DNA from: Roseovarius tolerans
GTDB taxonomy: Bacteria > Pseudomonadota > Alphaproteobacteria > Rhodobacterales > Rhodobacteraceae
Reading direction: 5' to 3'
NCBI RefSeq assembly: GCF_900109855.1
Contig: NZ_FOBO01000005.1
Span: 124,001-188,000, forward strand
Length of the DNA stretch: 64,000 bases
Shown here: positions 25,274 through 33,875 of the stretch, one piece after another
How the letters are laid out: each line of letters opens with the position of its first letter
Numbering within the stretch: the stretch's first letter is position 1
Translations under genes and position numbers: made by a program
The notes under the pieces: model-generated
The model's database searches: none
What the model was told of the DNA's origin: nothing
The model's input: the letters and a program-made list of their open reading frames with translations, nothing else

Positions 25274-26059
25274 ATGGTAGGCAGTGCCAATCTCAACGTG
25301 ATGCTGAAAGCCGCGCGCAAGGCGGGGCGGGCGCTGGCCAAGGATTTCCGCGAAGTCGAGAACCTTCAGGTCTCGATGAAGGGTGCGGGCGATTTCGTCA
25401 GCCGCGCCGATATCGCCGCCGAAAAGATCCTCAAGACCGAATTGATGGGCGCGCGCCCGACCTATGGCTGGCTGGCCGAAGAGGGCGGCGAGGAGCCGGG
25501 CAAGGACCCCACCCGCCGCTGGATCGTCGACCCATTGGACGGCACCACCAATTTCCTGCACGGGCTGCCGCATTGGGCGGTGTCCATCGCGCTGGAGCAT
25601 AAGGGCGAGGTGGTCGCGGGCGTGATCTACGACGCCAGCAAGGATGAGGCGTTCTTTGCCGAAAAGGGCACCGGGGCCTGGATGAACGAGGGGCGGCTGC
25701 GCGTCTCTGGCCGTCACAAGATGATCGAGGCGATCTTTGCCACCGGCCTGCCCTTTGGCGGGCGCGCGGACCTGCCCGACACCTTGCAGGATCTGGCCCG
25801 GCTGCTGCCCAGCTGTGCGGGCGTGCGGCGGTGGGGATCGGCGGCGCTCGACATGGCCTATGTGGCGGCGGGGCGCTATGACGGCTTCTGGGAGCGGCGC
25901 CTGAACGCCTGGGATCTGGCGGCGGGCGTGATCATCGTGCGCGAGGCGGGCGGTTTCGTTGAGCCGATCACCAAAGGGGCCGACATCCTGGGCGACGGCG
26001 AGGTGATCTGTGCCAACGAGGCCCTGTTCGACAAGTTCACCAAGGCGATCCGGGGCTGA
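25274..26059 (+). CDS. suhB: Inositol monophosphatase family protein
   Basis: A 261-residue Mg2+-dependent sugar phosphatase. Metal-site motifs are present: LAEEGGEE (usually EE), WIVDPLDGTTNFLHG, and the C-terminal WDLAAGVIIVREAGG. Activity on inositol-1-phosphate or related phosphates is expected. In E. coli the homologous SuhB also joins the rRNA antitermination complex, which sequence alone cannot show here. ATG 25274 is preceded by AAGGAGCG (25260-25267). Confidence 0.9.
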   Translation: MVGSANLNVMLKAARKAGRALAKDFREVENLQVSMKGAGDFVSRADIAAEKILKTELMGARPTYGWLAEEGGEEPGKDPTRRWIVDPLDGTTNFLHGLPHWAVSIALEHKGEVVAGVIYDASKDEAFFAEKGTGAWMNEGRLRVSGRHKMIEAIFATGLPFGGRADLPDTLQDLARLLPSCAGVRRWGSAALDMAYVAAGRYDGFWERRLNAWDLAAGVIIVREAGGFVEPITKGADILGDGEVICANEALFDKFTKAIRG

Positions 26060-26083
26060 ACGGCCCCGGGCTTAACCAACCTT

Positions 26084-26452
26084 TTACGAATCTGACGGAT
26101 GATTCACCCCGTCGACCCACGGAATCGGATCGAAGTCACGCGGGTTTACCCCGTCAAGCGCGCCGAGGTTGACGCCATATTCAGTCGGGTCCGAGCGGCG
26201 CTGGTGATGCGTATAGATCCCGCAGGTCTTGCAGAAGTAATGTTTCGCGGTCCCTGTGCCCCATTGGTAGAGGGTTAGGTTCTCGGCCCCCCGCACGATC
26301 TCCAACTGGTCGAGAGGCACCGAAACCGCAGCGGCCCCGCGCCGTCTGCAAAAGGAACAATCGCAGCGGCGGGCGGTCTCGAATGCCTGCGACAGCCGCA
26401 CGCGCAATTCGACGGCACCACAATGGCAGGTGGCTTTCAGCGGCTCGGTCAT
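26084..26452 (-). CDS. GFA family protein (CENP-V/GFA zinc fold)
   Basis: A 122-residue GFA-domain protein with the zinc-binding cysteines CHCGAVEL (near residue 9), CDCSFCRRRG (near 30) and CKTCGIYTHH (near 75). The family includes a glutathione-dependent formaldehyde-activating enzyme, but most members have no established activity. It overlaps the upstream rhomboid gene by 4 nt (ATGA), so the two are co-transcribed. Confidence 0.9.
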   Translation of the reverse strand: MTEPLKATCHCGAVELRVRLSQAFETARRCDCSFCRRRGAAAVSVPLDQLEIVRGAENLTLYQWGTGTAKHYFCKTCGIYTHHQRRSDPTEYGVNLGALDGVNPRDFDPIPWVDGVNHPSDS

Positions 26453-27195
26453 CGGCGTTTCCGAACCCGAGGGATCGGGGTGCGCCGGGTGGTGTAATCG
26501 GTCTGCGGATAGGGCGGTTTGCCGTCATGCAACTCCCAAAAGCGCGGCCCGCCCAAACGCAGGAAGACCGGCAGCGTCAGCACGACACCGGCCACGAACC
26601 CCCCGGCATGCGCCCAATAGGCGACACCGCCGGTCTCGGCGCTGGTCCCCAGCCCCGCGAACACCTGAAACCCGAACCACAACGCCAGCATCAGTGCCGC
26701 CGGGATCGTGATGACCCGGAAAAAGATAATGAATATCAGCAGGATATCGACCCGTGCGCGGGGGAAAAGCAACAGATATCCTCCCATCACCCCGGCAATC
26801 GCGCCCGATGCGCCCACCGTCGGCACCATCGACCCGGGACCGCCGAGAATCTGCGCAAGACTCGCCGCCAGCCCCGACGCGATATAGAAACCGAGATAGG
26901 GCAGGTGGCCCATCCGATCCTCCATGTTGTCGCCGAAAATCCACAAAAACAGCATGTTGCCGACCAGATGCATCACCCCCCCATGCAGGAACATCGAGGT
27001 GAGCAGGCCAGTATAATTGCCTGCCTGTGTGACCTTGGCCGGGACCATCGCCCAGTCGTCGAAAAACAGCATCAATGCGCGCTGATCCGAGAACAGTGAC
27101 CAGTAACTGAGGAAGATCAGCACGTTGAGCGCGATCAGTGCGTAGGTCACGTAGGGTGTGCGCCCCGAGGGGTTATGATCGCGGATCGGGAACAT
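26449..27195 (-). CDS. Rhomboid family intramembrane serine protease
   Basis: A 248-residue polytopic membrane protease. The catalytic serine lies in GASGAIAG and the catalytic histidine in YWAHAGGF. The HGGVMHLVGNMLFLWIFGDNME segment carries the conserved HxxxN part of the oxyanion region. Six or so hydrophobic segments fit the basic rhomboid core. The C-terminal tail is cytoplasmic and Arg-rich (TRRTPIPRVRKRR). It overlaps the GFA gene by 4 nt. Substrates are unknown. Confidence 0.93.
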   Translation of the reverse strand: MFPIRDHNPSGRTPYVTYALIALNVLIFLSYWSLFSDQRALMLFFDDWAMVPAKVTQAGNYTGLLTSMFLHGGVMHLVGNMLFLWIFGDNMEDRMGHLPYLGFYIASGLAASLAQILGGPGSMVPTVGASGAIAGVMGGYLLLFPRARVDILLIFIIFFRVITIPAALMLALWFGFQVFAGLGTSAETGGVAYWAHAGGFVAGVVLTLPVFLRLGGPRFWELHDGKPPYPQTDYTTRRTPIPRVRKRR

Positions 27196-27326
27196 GAGGG
27201 GAAGCTAGCGCGGAACGCGAGCGACGAAAAGGCGGCGCGTGCATGCCCTTGTGCAATTTGCGCAGGAACCGGGTCGCGGTCTGTGCGGTTCGGTGCTCAA
27301 ATCGCCAGAGATCAAGAGGTGTGCCA

Positions 27327-27923
27327 ATGACCCAGACCGCGATTGCCCTGTTCCTGTTTCTCTTGCCGCTGGCCTACAGTCCCGGCCCGGGCAACCTGTT
27401 CTTTGCCGCCAATGGGGCACGTTTCGGCGTCTGGGCGACGCTCCCGGCAAGCCTTGGCTATCACGTCGCCACATGGCTGGTCACCGCAGCCATCGGCTTT
27501 GGTGCGCTGCGCGCATTTGACGCGGCCCCGGCGATGTTCAGTGTGCTCAAAATCGCAGGCGCGCTCTATGTCCTTTGGATCGCGGTCGGGCTGCTGCGCG
27601 CGGGACGGCACGATACCAGCGATGACGCGCAACCGGCGCTGTTTCGTGACGGCGCGATGCTGTTGCTGCTCAATCCCAAGGCTTATGTGATCATCGCGCT
27701 GATGTTCACGCAATTCCTCGATGTTCCCGGACCTGACCGGACGTTGTTGGTTCTGGGGATCACCACGCTGTTCACGCTCAACAATCTCGTTGCGTTCACG
27801 GTCTGGACGATGATGGGCGCGCAGTTGGGGGCGCTTTTCGCCCGCGCAGGGAGTGCGCGGGCGATGAATATCGGGTTCGGTCTGACCCTTGGGGCTGTGG
27901 CCGTGTGGATGCTTCTGGCCTAG
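27327..27923 (+). CDS. LysE family amino-acid exporter
   Basis: A 198-residue inner-membrane transporter of the LysE/RhtB family. YSPGPGNLFFAANGARFG is the characteristic first-loop motif (usually PGPN), followed by about six hydrophobic segments and the mid-protein LLNPKAYVIIALMF. Expected to export amino acids or related compounds. ATG 27327 is preceded by AGAGG at 27315-27319. It converges on putA with 10 nt between stop codons. Confidence 0.9.
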   Translation: MTQTAIALFLFLLPLAYSPGPGNLFFAANGARFGVWATLPASLGYHVATWLVTAAIGFGALRAFDAAPAMFSVLKIAGALYVLWIAVGLLRAGRHDTSDDAQPALFRDGAMLLLLNPKAYVIIALMFTQFLDVPGPDRTLLVLGITTLFTLNNLVAFTVWTMMGAQLGALFARAGSARAMNIGFGLTLGAVAVWMLLA

Positions 27924-27933
27924 ACGGCTGCGC

Positions 27934-30900
27934 TCAGGACATGCCACCCAAGAGCGCCGCATTGCCCCCGGCCGCTGTGGTATCGACACAGACATGCCGC
28001 TCATGCAGGGCGTGGCCGGTATCGGGCAGCCCGGTGATCAGCGGCAGGATCGGGCCCGCGCGCTCGGCCAACGCCTGCGCATAGGCGCGGGCGTCGCGGT
28101 CGTCGCCCCACCAGAGCGCGCCCGAAAGCCCGCCCATGGTCTTGAGCGCATGCGGATCGACACGGCCTGACGCCTCGACCGCGACCCCGCCCAGATCACG
28201 CACGGCACGGGCCTGAGCTGTTGCTGCCTCCTTGTCCGGCCCAAGGCACAGAACCGCCGGGCGCAGATGCGTGGTCAGCCGGTTCGACTCGCCGGTAGGT
28301 CCGGGCAGGATGAGCGCCTCGCGCGGGCTGTGCGGCGCGGCATTGGCGGCATCGAGCGCCTTTTGCACGGTGGCCACGGGCATCGCCTCGTCCCACTTCT
28401 GTCCCTCCACGGGCGCCGTATGCGCGCAGAACCGCGTGAGGTAATGCGGCCCGCCCGCCTTGGGGCCGGTGCCCGACATGCCTTCGCCGCCGAACGGCTG
28501 CGATCCGACGATGGCGCCGATCTGGTTGCGGTTGACGTAGATGTTGCCCGCATGCACCGCCTCGGTCACGTGCTGAACGCGGTCGTCGATCCGGGTCATC
28601 AGACCGAAAGTGAGACCATAGCCGGTAGCGTTGATCGCACCGATCACCTTGTCGAGGTTGCGCGACTTGAAGGTGGCGAGATGCAGAACCGGGCCAAAGA
28701 TCTCGCGCTCGATTTCCTCGATGCCGCCGACCTTGATCAGCGTGGGCGCGATGAACGTTCCGGCATTCGGGGTCTTGAGCTCATGCAGGAGCCGCCCGTC
28801 GCTGCGGGCCTGCTGAATATGCTCGGCGATCCCTGCGCGGGCCTCCTCGTCGATCACCGGGCCGCAATCGGTCGAGAGGTGCCAGGGGTGGCCGACATGC
28901 AGCGCGTCCATCGCGCCGGTGAGCATCTCGGTAAAGCCCTCGGCAATGTCCTCCTGCACGTAAAGACAGCGCAGCGCCGAGCAGCGCTGCCCGGCGGACT
29001 GAAAGGCGGATTCGACGATCGCCTGCACCGCCTGTTCGGGCAGGGCGGTGCTATCGACGATCATCGCGTTCATGCCCCCGGTCTCGGCGATAAGTGGCGC
29101 GCCGGGGGCGAGGTTCTTGACCATTGCCGCGCGGATTTTCAGCGCCGTGTCGGTCGAGCCGGTGAAGGCCACGCCGCCGACGCGCGCGTCCGAGGTGAGC
29201 GCCGCGCCGACCTGTCCCGCGCCGGGCAGGAGTTGCAGCGCCGTGTCGGGCACGCCTGCCTTGTGCATCAGGCGCACGGCCAGATGCGCGATGAGCGGGG
29301 TTTGCTCGGCGGGTTTCGACAGCACCGCGTTGCCCGCCGCAAGCGCCGCCGCGATCTGGCCGGTGAAGATGGCGAGGGGGAAGTTCCAGGGTGAGATGCA
29401 GGTGAAGGTGCCAACCGGTTCCGCTTCGGGCGCGTTGGCCGCGTAGTACCGCAGGAAATCCACCGCCTCGCGCAACTCAGCCACGGCGTCGGGAATGGAT
29501 TTCCCGGCCTCACGGTGCAGGATCGCGAAGACCTCGCCGTAGTTCTCCTCGTAGAGATCGGCCACCTTGTTGAGGATTTTGGCGCGCTCGGTCGCTGTGG
29601 CGTCCCACGGCTTGGCTGCCGCAAGCGCCGTCTCGATATCCGCCTCAGAGGCCCAGGCGACCGTGCCGGGGCTGTCGGCGGGATCGGCGGGGTTCTCGAC
29701 GCGCTCGGGCGTCTCTGGCTGCGCCTTGCCCGCCAGCAGCGGCGCGGCCTCCCATGCCTGCGAGGCATAGGGCGCGCGCGCGGCCTCAATGGCGTCGAGC
29801 GTCGGTTGGTGTGTCAGGTCAAACCCAAGCGAATTGGGTCGTTCAGGTTGGAACAGATCAGGCCCGGTGGGCAGGTGCGGCTGCGGATCATCCACCGCCT
29901 CAAACGGGTCGCGGGCCACGGTTTCGGGGGCCACATCCTCATCCACGATCTGATTGACGAAGCTGGAATTGGCACCGTTTTCCAAGAGGCGGCGCACGAG
30001 GTAGGCCAGCAGATCACGATGCGCGCCCACGGGGGCGTAGATGCGGCAGCGGGTGCCTTCGGATTTCAGGATGATGTCATGCAGCGCCTCGCCCATGCCG
30101 TGCAGGCGCTGGAATTCGAAGGTGGATTTATCCGTCGCCATGTCGAGGATCGCCGCTGCCGTATGGGCGTTATGGGTGGCGAATTGCGGATAGATGCGGT
30201 CGGTCATCGCCAAGAGCTTTCGGGCATTGGCGATATAGGAAATGTCGGTTGCCGGTTTCGAGGTGAAGACCGGAAAGCCGTCCACGCCCTCGACCTGCGC
30301 GCGCTTGATCTCGGTGTCCCAATAGGCGCCCTTGACCAGCCGCACCATGATCCGGCGGTCCAGTTTCGTTGCCAGATCGTGCAGGTAGTCGAGCACATGG
30401 GCGGCGCGTTGCCCGTAGGCCTGCACCACCACGCCGAACCCGTCCCAACCGGCAAGTGCCGGCTCCGAGAGCACGCTCTCGATCACGTCGAGCGAGAGCG
30501 CGAGGCGGTCGGCCTCTTCGGCGTCGATATTGAGGCCCATACGCGCGGATTTCGCCAGCAGCGCGAGCGAGCGCAGGCGCGGCACGAGGATGTTCATGAC
30601 CTCGTCGCGTTGTGCCACCTCGTAGCGCGGATGCAGCGCCGAGAGTTTCACGGATATGCCGGGATTGTCGCGGATGTCCTTGTTGGTGCAGGCATTGGCG
30701 ATGGCGCTGATCGCACGGGAATAGCTGAGATGATAGCGGGTGGCGTCGGCATCGGTGCGCGCCGCCTCGCCGAGCATATCGTAGGAATAGGAATAGCCCT
30801 TCTTCTCCATCCCCGCCGCGCGGTCCATCGCGGCCTGAATGGTTTCACCCAGCACGAACTGACGGCCCATTTCCTTCATCGCGCGGCCCGTGGCGGTGCG

Positions 30901-31365
30901 AATGACCGGCTCGCCCAGACGTTTGATTGCACCGCGCAGGTGGCCCACCGGGCCGGGTTGTTCGTCCTTGAGCACCTTGCCGGTCAGCATCAAGGCCCAG
31001 GTCGAGGCATTGACCAGCGGCGAGGTGGAATGGCCCATGTGTTTGCCCCAGTCCGAGGGCGCGATCTTGTCCTCGATGAGGGCATCTATCGTTTCGGCGT
31101 CTGGCACCCGCAGCAGCGCCTCGGCCAGACACATCAGCGCGATGCCCTCGTCGGTGGACAGGCCGTATTCCGCCAGAAACACCTCCATCAACCCGGTATC
31201 GGACCGGCCGCGAATGTCGCGCACAAGCTGTGCGCCGCGGGCGCAGATGCGCGCGCGATCTTCGGGCGAGAGGTCGGCGATCTCGGTTAGGCGGGCGAGC
31301 GTCTCGGCCTCGTCGGCATAGGTGCCAAGGTCGATGGCGCGGCGGATATCGGTGTCATACGGCAT
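27934..31365 (-). CDS. putA: Bifunctional proline dehydrogenase / glutamate-semialdehyde dehydrogenase
   Basis: An 1143-residue PutA that oxidises proline to glutamate. The FAD proline dehydrogenase barrel spans about residues 150-470 (GYSYSYDMLGEAARTDADA, RLVKGAYWDTEIK, FATHNAHT). The aldehyde dehydrogenase domain spans about 540-1000, with ISPWNFPLAIFTG, the catalytic Glu in AETGGMNAMIV and Cys in GQRCSALR. A C-terminal domain of about 110 residues follows. The N-terminal ribbon-helix-helix repressor domain of E. coli PutA (1320 residues) is absent. Control is instead likely through the divergent Lrp-type gene. Confidence 0.97.
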   Translation of the reverse strand: MPYDTDIRRAIDLGTYADEAETLARLTEIADLSPEDRARICARGAQLVRDIRGRSDTGLMEVFLAEYGLSTDEGIALMCLAEALLRVPDAETIDALIEDKIAPSDWGKHMGHSTSPLVNASTWALMLTGKVLKDEQPGPVGHLRGAIKRLGEPVIRTATGRAMKEMGRQFVLGETIQAAMDRAAGMEKKGYSYSYDMLGEAARTDADATRYHLSYSRAISAIANACTNKDIRDNPGISVKLSALHPRYEVAQRDEVMNILVPRLRSLALLAKSARMGLNIDAEEADRLALSLDVIESVLSEPALAGWDGFGVVVQAYGQRAAHVLDYLHDLATKLDRRIMVRLVKGAYWDTEIKRAQVEGVDGFPVFTSKPATDISYIANARKLLAMTDRIYPQFATHNAHTAAAILDMATDKSTFEFQRLHGMGEALHDIILKSEGTRCRIYAPVGAHRDLLAYLVRRLLENGANSSFVNQIVDEDVAPETVARDPFEAVDDPQPHLPTGPDLFQPERPNSLGFDLTHQPTLDAIEAARAPYASQAWEAAPLLAGKAQPETPERVENPADPADSPGTVAWASEADIETALAAAKPWDATATERAKILNKVADLYEENYGEVFAILHREAGKSIPDAVAELREAVDFLRYYAANAPEAEPVGTFTCISPWNFPLAIFTGQIAAALAAGNAVLSKPAEQTPLIAHLAVRLMHKAGVPDTALQLLPGAGQVGAALTSDARVGGVAFTGSTDTALKIRAAMVKNLAPGAPLIAETGGMNAMIVDSTALPEQAVQAIVESAFQSAGQRCSALRCLYVQEDIAEGFTEMLTGAMDALHVGHPWHLSTDCGPVIDEEARAGIAEHIQQARSDGRLLHELKTPNAGTFIAPTLIKVGGIEEIEREIFGPVLHLATFKSRNLDKVIGAINATGYGLTFGLMTRIDDRVQHVTEAVHAGNIYVNRNQIGAIVGSQPFGGEGMSGTGPKAGGPHYLTRFCAHTAPVEGQKWDEAMPVATVQKALDAANAAPHSPREALILPGPTGESNRLTTHLRPAVLCLGPDKEAATAQARAVRDLGGVAVEASGRVDPHALKTMGGLSGALWWGDDRDARAYAQALAERAGPILPLITGLPDTGHALHERHVCVDTTAAGGNAALLGGMS

Positions 31366-31389
31366 GGCTACTCCCCCATGATTGATCGC

Positions 31390-31405
31390 ATGATGCTACC
31401 ATCAT
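31390..31405. promoter_or_regulatory. Dyad in the putA-putR intergenic region
   Basis: ATGATG (31390-31395), CTAC, CATCAT (31400-31405): perfect 6-bp arms. It lies 25 bp upstream of putA and 66 bp before putR, a suitable place for an Lrp-family operator. Confidence 0.35.
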
Positions 31406-31470
31406 TGTCTAAGTGACTTTTCCCGATTAGGGTTGAAACGCAGGCCGGTTGCATTGAATTGGAGAGAAAA

Positions 31471-31950
31471 GTGGACCAAAGTGAACAGCTTGATCTCGAC
31501 CGTTTCGACCGGGCGATTCTGCGTGTTCTGGCGGGTGACGGGCGGATCAGCGTGACCGACCTGGCCAAGGCGATCGGGCTTTCGAAATCGCCCACGCAGG
31601 CGCGGTTGCGGCGGCTGGAGCGGGACGGGGTGATCACCGGCTACCGCGCGCTTTTCGATCCGATCCGGCTGGGGCTGGATCACGTCAGTTTCGTCGAGGT
31701 GCGGCTGCATGACACGCGTGAGGCAGCATTGGCCGAGTTCAATGCCGCCGTGTCCAAGGTGCCCGAGATCGAGCAGGTGCATCTCATCGCCGGAAGTTTC
31801 GACTACCTGCTGAAAATCCGCACGCAGAGCATGGCCGATTATCGCCGGGTTCTGGCCGAGCATATCTCGGGGCTGCCGCATCTGGCCAATACCTCGACCT
31901 ATGTGGCGATGCAGGCGGTGAAGGAAAACGCGCTCTCGGACGTGATTTGA
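31471..31950 (+). CDS. putR: Lrp/AsnC family regulator of proline use
   Basis: A 159-residue Lrp/AsnC protein. The N-terminal winged helix-turn-helix (ILRVLAGDGRISVTDLAKAI, then SKSPTQARLRRLERDGVI) is followed by the RAM ligand-binding domain (VRLHDTREAALAEF, GSFDYLLKIRT). The GTG at 31471 is chosen because GGAGAG (31461-31466) is well spaced; the upstream in-frame TTG at 31459 overlaps that site. Being divergent from putA strongly suggests it activates or represses putA in response to proline, as PutR does in Rhodobacter. Confidence 0.88.
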   Translation: MDQSEQLDLDRFDRAILRVLAGDGRISVTDLAKAIGLSKSPTQARLRRLERDGVITGYRALFDPIRLGLDHVSFVEVRLHDTREAALAEFNAAVSKVPEIEQVHLIAGSFDYLLKIRTQSMADYRRVLAEHISGLPHLANTSTYVAMQAVKENALSDVI

Positions 31951-31981
31951 CCTGGGCGCGGCCTGCGCCATTATAAGTCGC

Positions 31982-32530
31982 ATGAAACTTGCCCTGACCG
32001 CGTTTGCACTGATGGCCGGACCGGCCTTTGCCCAGACCTGCCCCGAGCCGCCCGATCACCGCGCGGCCATCGGTGGGTTGATCGAGGATGTGCAGGAGGC
32101 AGAGGACGAGCGCAGCGCTCGGCTCATTTCAAACGAGATGTGGGAATACTGGGCCGACGCGCCAGACGTGCGCGCGCAGGACTTGCTCGACGAGGGCATG
32201 ACGCGGCGCGAGGCCTATGACTTCGCCGGGGCCGTAGATGCGTTCGACGCGCTGATCGCCTACTGCCCGGACTATGCCGAGGGCTACAACCAACGCGCCT
32301 TTGTCAATTTCATAAGGCAGGATTATGCGGCGGCGCTGCCCGATCTGGAGCGTGCGCTGGAATTGTCGCCGCGCCATATCGCGGCGATGACCGGGCAGGC
32401 GCTGACGCTTGTGGCTTTGCAGCGTCCGGGCGAGGCGGCGCTGATCCTGCGCCGCGCGCTCGACCTCAACCCGTGGCTGACCGAGCGCCATCTGCTGCCC
32501 GGGTTGGAGGCGCTGGAAGACGACATTTGA
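31982..32530 (+). CDS. Secreted TPR-repeat protein
   Basis: A 182-residue protein with a short signal peptide ([17 protein letters not shown], cut before QTCPEPP) and at least three TPR-type helical pairs ([58 protein letters not shown]). It is expected in the periplasm as a protein-interaction module. It lies 31 nt after putR on the same strand and 64 nt before the tRNA-Leu gene. Function unknown. Confidence 0.8.
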   Translation: MKLALTAFALMAGPAFAQTCPEPPDHRAAIGGLIEDVQEAEDERSARLISNEMWEYWADAPDVRAQDLLDEGMTRREAYDFAGAVDAFDALIAYCPDYAEGYNQRAFVNFIRQDYAAALPDLERALELSPRHIAAMTGQALTLVALQRPGEAALILRRALDLNPWLTERHLLPGLEALEDDI

Positions 32531-32594
32531 CACGCCGCTATGGCTTTACACCCCGGTCAAAGCGGATATTGTCCGCGCGCGTCTGGTCGCCCTT

Positions 32595-32680
32595 GCCCGC
32601 GTGGTGGAATGGTAGACACAGGAGACTTAAAATCTCCAGGCCGAAAGGCCGTGCCGGTTCGAGTCCGGCCGCGGGCACCA
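32595..32680 (+). tRNA. tRNA-Leu (anticodon TAA)
   Basis: An 86-nt class II tRNA. Acceptor stem GCCCGCG (32595-32601) pairs with CGCGGGC (32670-32676), followed by A and an encoded CCA. The anticodon stem-loop GGAGA-CTTAAAA-TCTCC gives anticodon TAA. The variable arm GGCCGAAAGGCC and the T-loop GGTTCGAGTCC are clear. It reads UUA/UUG leucine codons, which are rare in this high-GC genome. Confidence 0.96.
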
Positions 32681-32691
32681 GGCGGTGAGCG

Positions 32692-33171
32692 TCACTCGTC
32701 GAGCGTGCCGTGGATCGCGAATTGCTCCAACCCCGCCTCCTGCGCCTCGATCATGCTGTAGGTCTCGCGCACGCCCGCCTCGGTCAACTCGCGCAGCACG
32801 GTGAGCAGCGTGTTGGGCGCGTGATCCTCGCAAAGCTCGATCATCTGGGTGATCTCGTCGCGGGCCACGGGCAAGGCGGCGTCGATGGAGGGGGCGCCGT
32901 AGATGTCCACGAAATGCTGCGCGAGGGCGCGGGTCAGTGTCTCGACCTCGGCCTCCTCGATCTGCGTGACCGCGACGAATGTGACGCGGCCGAATGTCTC
33001 CAACCCCAACCAGCCATTTGCAAATGCCTGCCGGGATTTGCCTGTCAGATCCGCTTCGGACCAGTTGGAAAACTCGAACCCGCCCGAGATGCACCATTCG
33101 CCGGTGCGCGCCGGACTGTGATAGACGCGTTGGTCGCTTTCGTCGAAATGGATCGCGCGGGCGAGTTTCAT
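32692..33171 (-). CDS. DUF6505 family protein of the formate dehydrogenase cluster
   Basis: A 159-residue cytoplasmic protein beginning MKLARAIHFDESDQRVYHSP, with GEWCISGGFEFSNW and a helical C-terminal half. I recognise it as the DUF6505 type that travels with formate dehydrogenase genes; there is no known activity. Its ATG overlaps the stop of the DUF4444 gene (33168-33171), so it is the last gene of a four-gene minus-strand operon DUF6494-Mrp-DUF4444-DUF6505. It converges on the tRNA-Leu gene. Confidence 0.8.
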   Translation of the reverse strand: MKLARAIHFDESDQRVYHSPARTGEWCISGGFEFSNWSEADLTGKSRQAFANGWLGLETFGRVTFVAVTQIEEAEVETLTRALAQHFVDIYGAPSIDAALPVARDEITQMIELCEDHAPNTLLTVLRELTEAGVRETYSMIEAQEAGLEQFAIHGTLDE

Positions 33172-33875
33172 TGCGGGGTCTCCAGACGGGTGCTGAGGGG
33201 GATGAGATGGGTGGTTTCGCCTTCGCGCATGAGCATGCCAAAGCGATCGTCGACGCCGAGATAGGTGCCGCTGCGTCCGTCGAGGGTGATGTGCTCGCCG
33301 ATGCCATGGGCCAGACCGCGCCATTCTGCATGGAGCACCTTGGGGCCGCCGTCTTCCCAACGGTTGATCCAGACCAGCGTGTGCCGGGCCCAAGCCTCAA
33401 GCAATCCCACCGGATCGACCTCGGCGCAGCCCTCGTCATAGAGCGCGGTCTGATCTGGCGCGTCGCCGGGCCGCTCGGTGATCTGGATCAACGGCAGTTC
33501 AAGGCCGACGACGAGCCAGCCGGGCTCGGCATCCGGTGCGGTGCCACCCGCCGCGACGCGCAGCCGCCCGCAGGACGCGCCATTGATGCGCAGGCCGCCT
33601 GCCCATTCCAGATGCACCGCCACTTCGGGCGGGGCGAGCGCGCCGAGCGCGTTCTGAAAACCCACGCCGCAGACAGGTACCATCGCCATCGCGTCTTCAA
33701 GCGGGACTTCGGGGGCGATGACGAGGGCGGCCAACAGGTGATTGGCCGTCACATTATGCACGATCAGGCCTGCGTCACAGCCCAAGGCGGCCATGGCGCA
33801 GGCTTTCTCGAACGGGTCGATCGCACCCTCGACCGCAAGGCCTGACATCAGCGGCGGAAAGCTCGGCTCGGTCAT
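33168..33875 (-). CDS. Biotin/lipoate ligase-like protein with DUF4444
   Basis: A 235-residue protein related to the biotin/lipoate A/B protein ligase fold (GLIVHNVTANHLLAALVIAPEVP, LEWAGGLRINGASCGRLRV, GWLVVGLELPL) with a C-terminal DUF4444-type domain ending RFGMLMREGETTHLIPL. The N-G-A-S-C/K region replaces the lysine of the classic ligase motif, so ligase activity is doubtful. Both ends overlap neighbours by 4 nt (ATGA), in an operon with Mrp and DUF6505. A role in maturation of formate dehydrogenase is inferred from context only. Confidence 0.8.
   Translation of the reverse strand: MTEPSFPPLMSGLAVEGAIDPFEKACAMAALGCDAGLIVHNVTANHLLAALVIAPEVPLEDAMAMVPVCGVGFQNALGALAPPEVAVHLEWAGGLRINGASCGRLRVAAGGTAPDAEPGWLVVGLELPLIQITERPGDAPDQTALYDEGCAEVDPVGLLEAWARHTLVWINRWEDGGPKVLHAEWRGLAHGIGEHITLDGRSGTYLGVDDRFGMLMREGETTHLIPLSTRLETPQ

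Noticed and set aside
32595-32680. Integration (att) site in the tRNA-Leu gene
   Set aside because: No repeat of the tRNA 3' end and no integrase gene were seen in the window.
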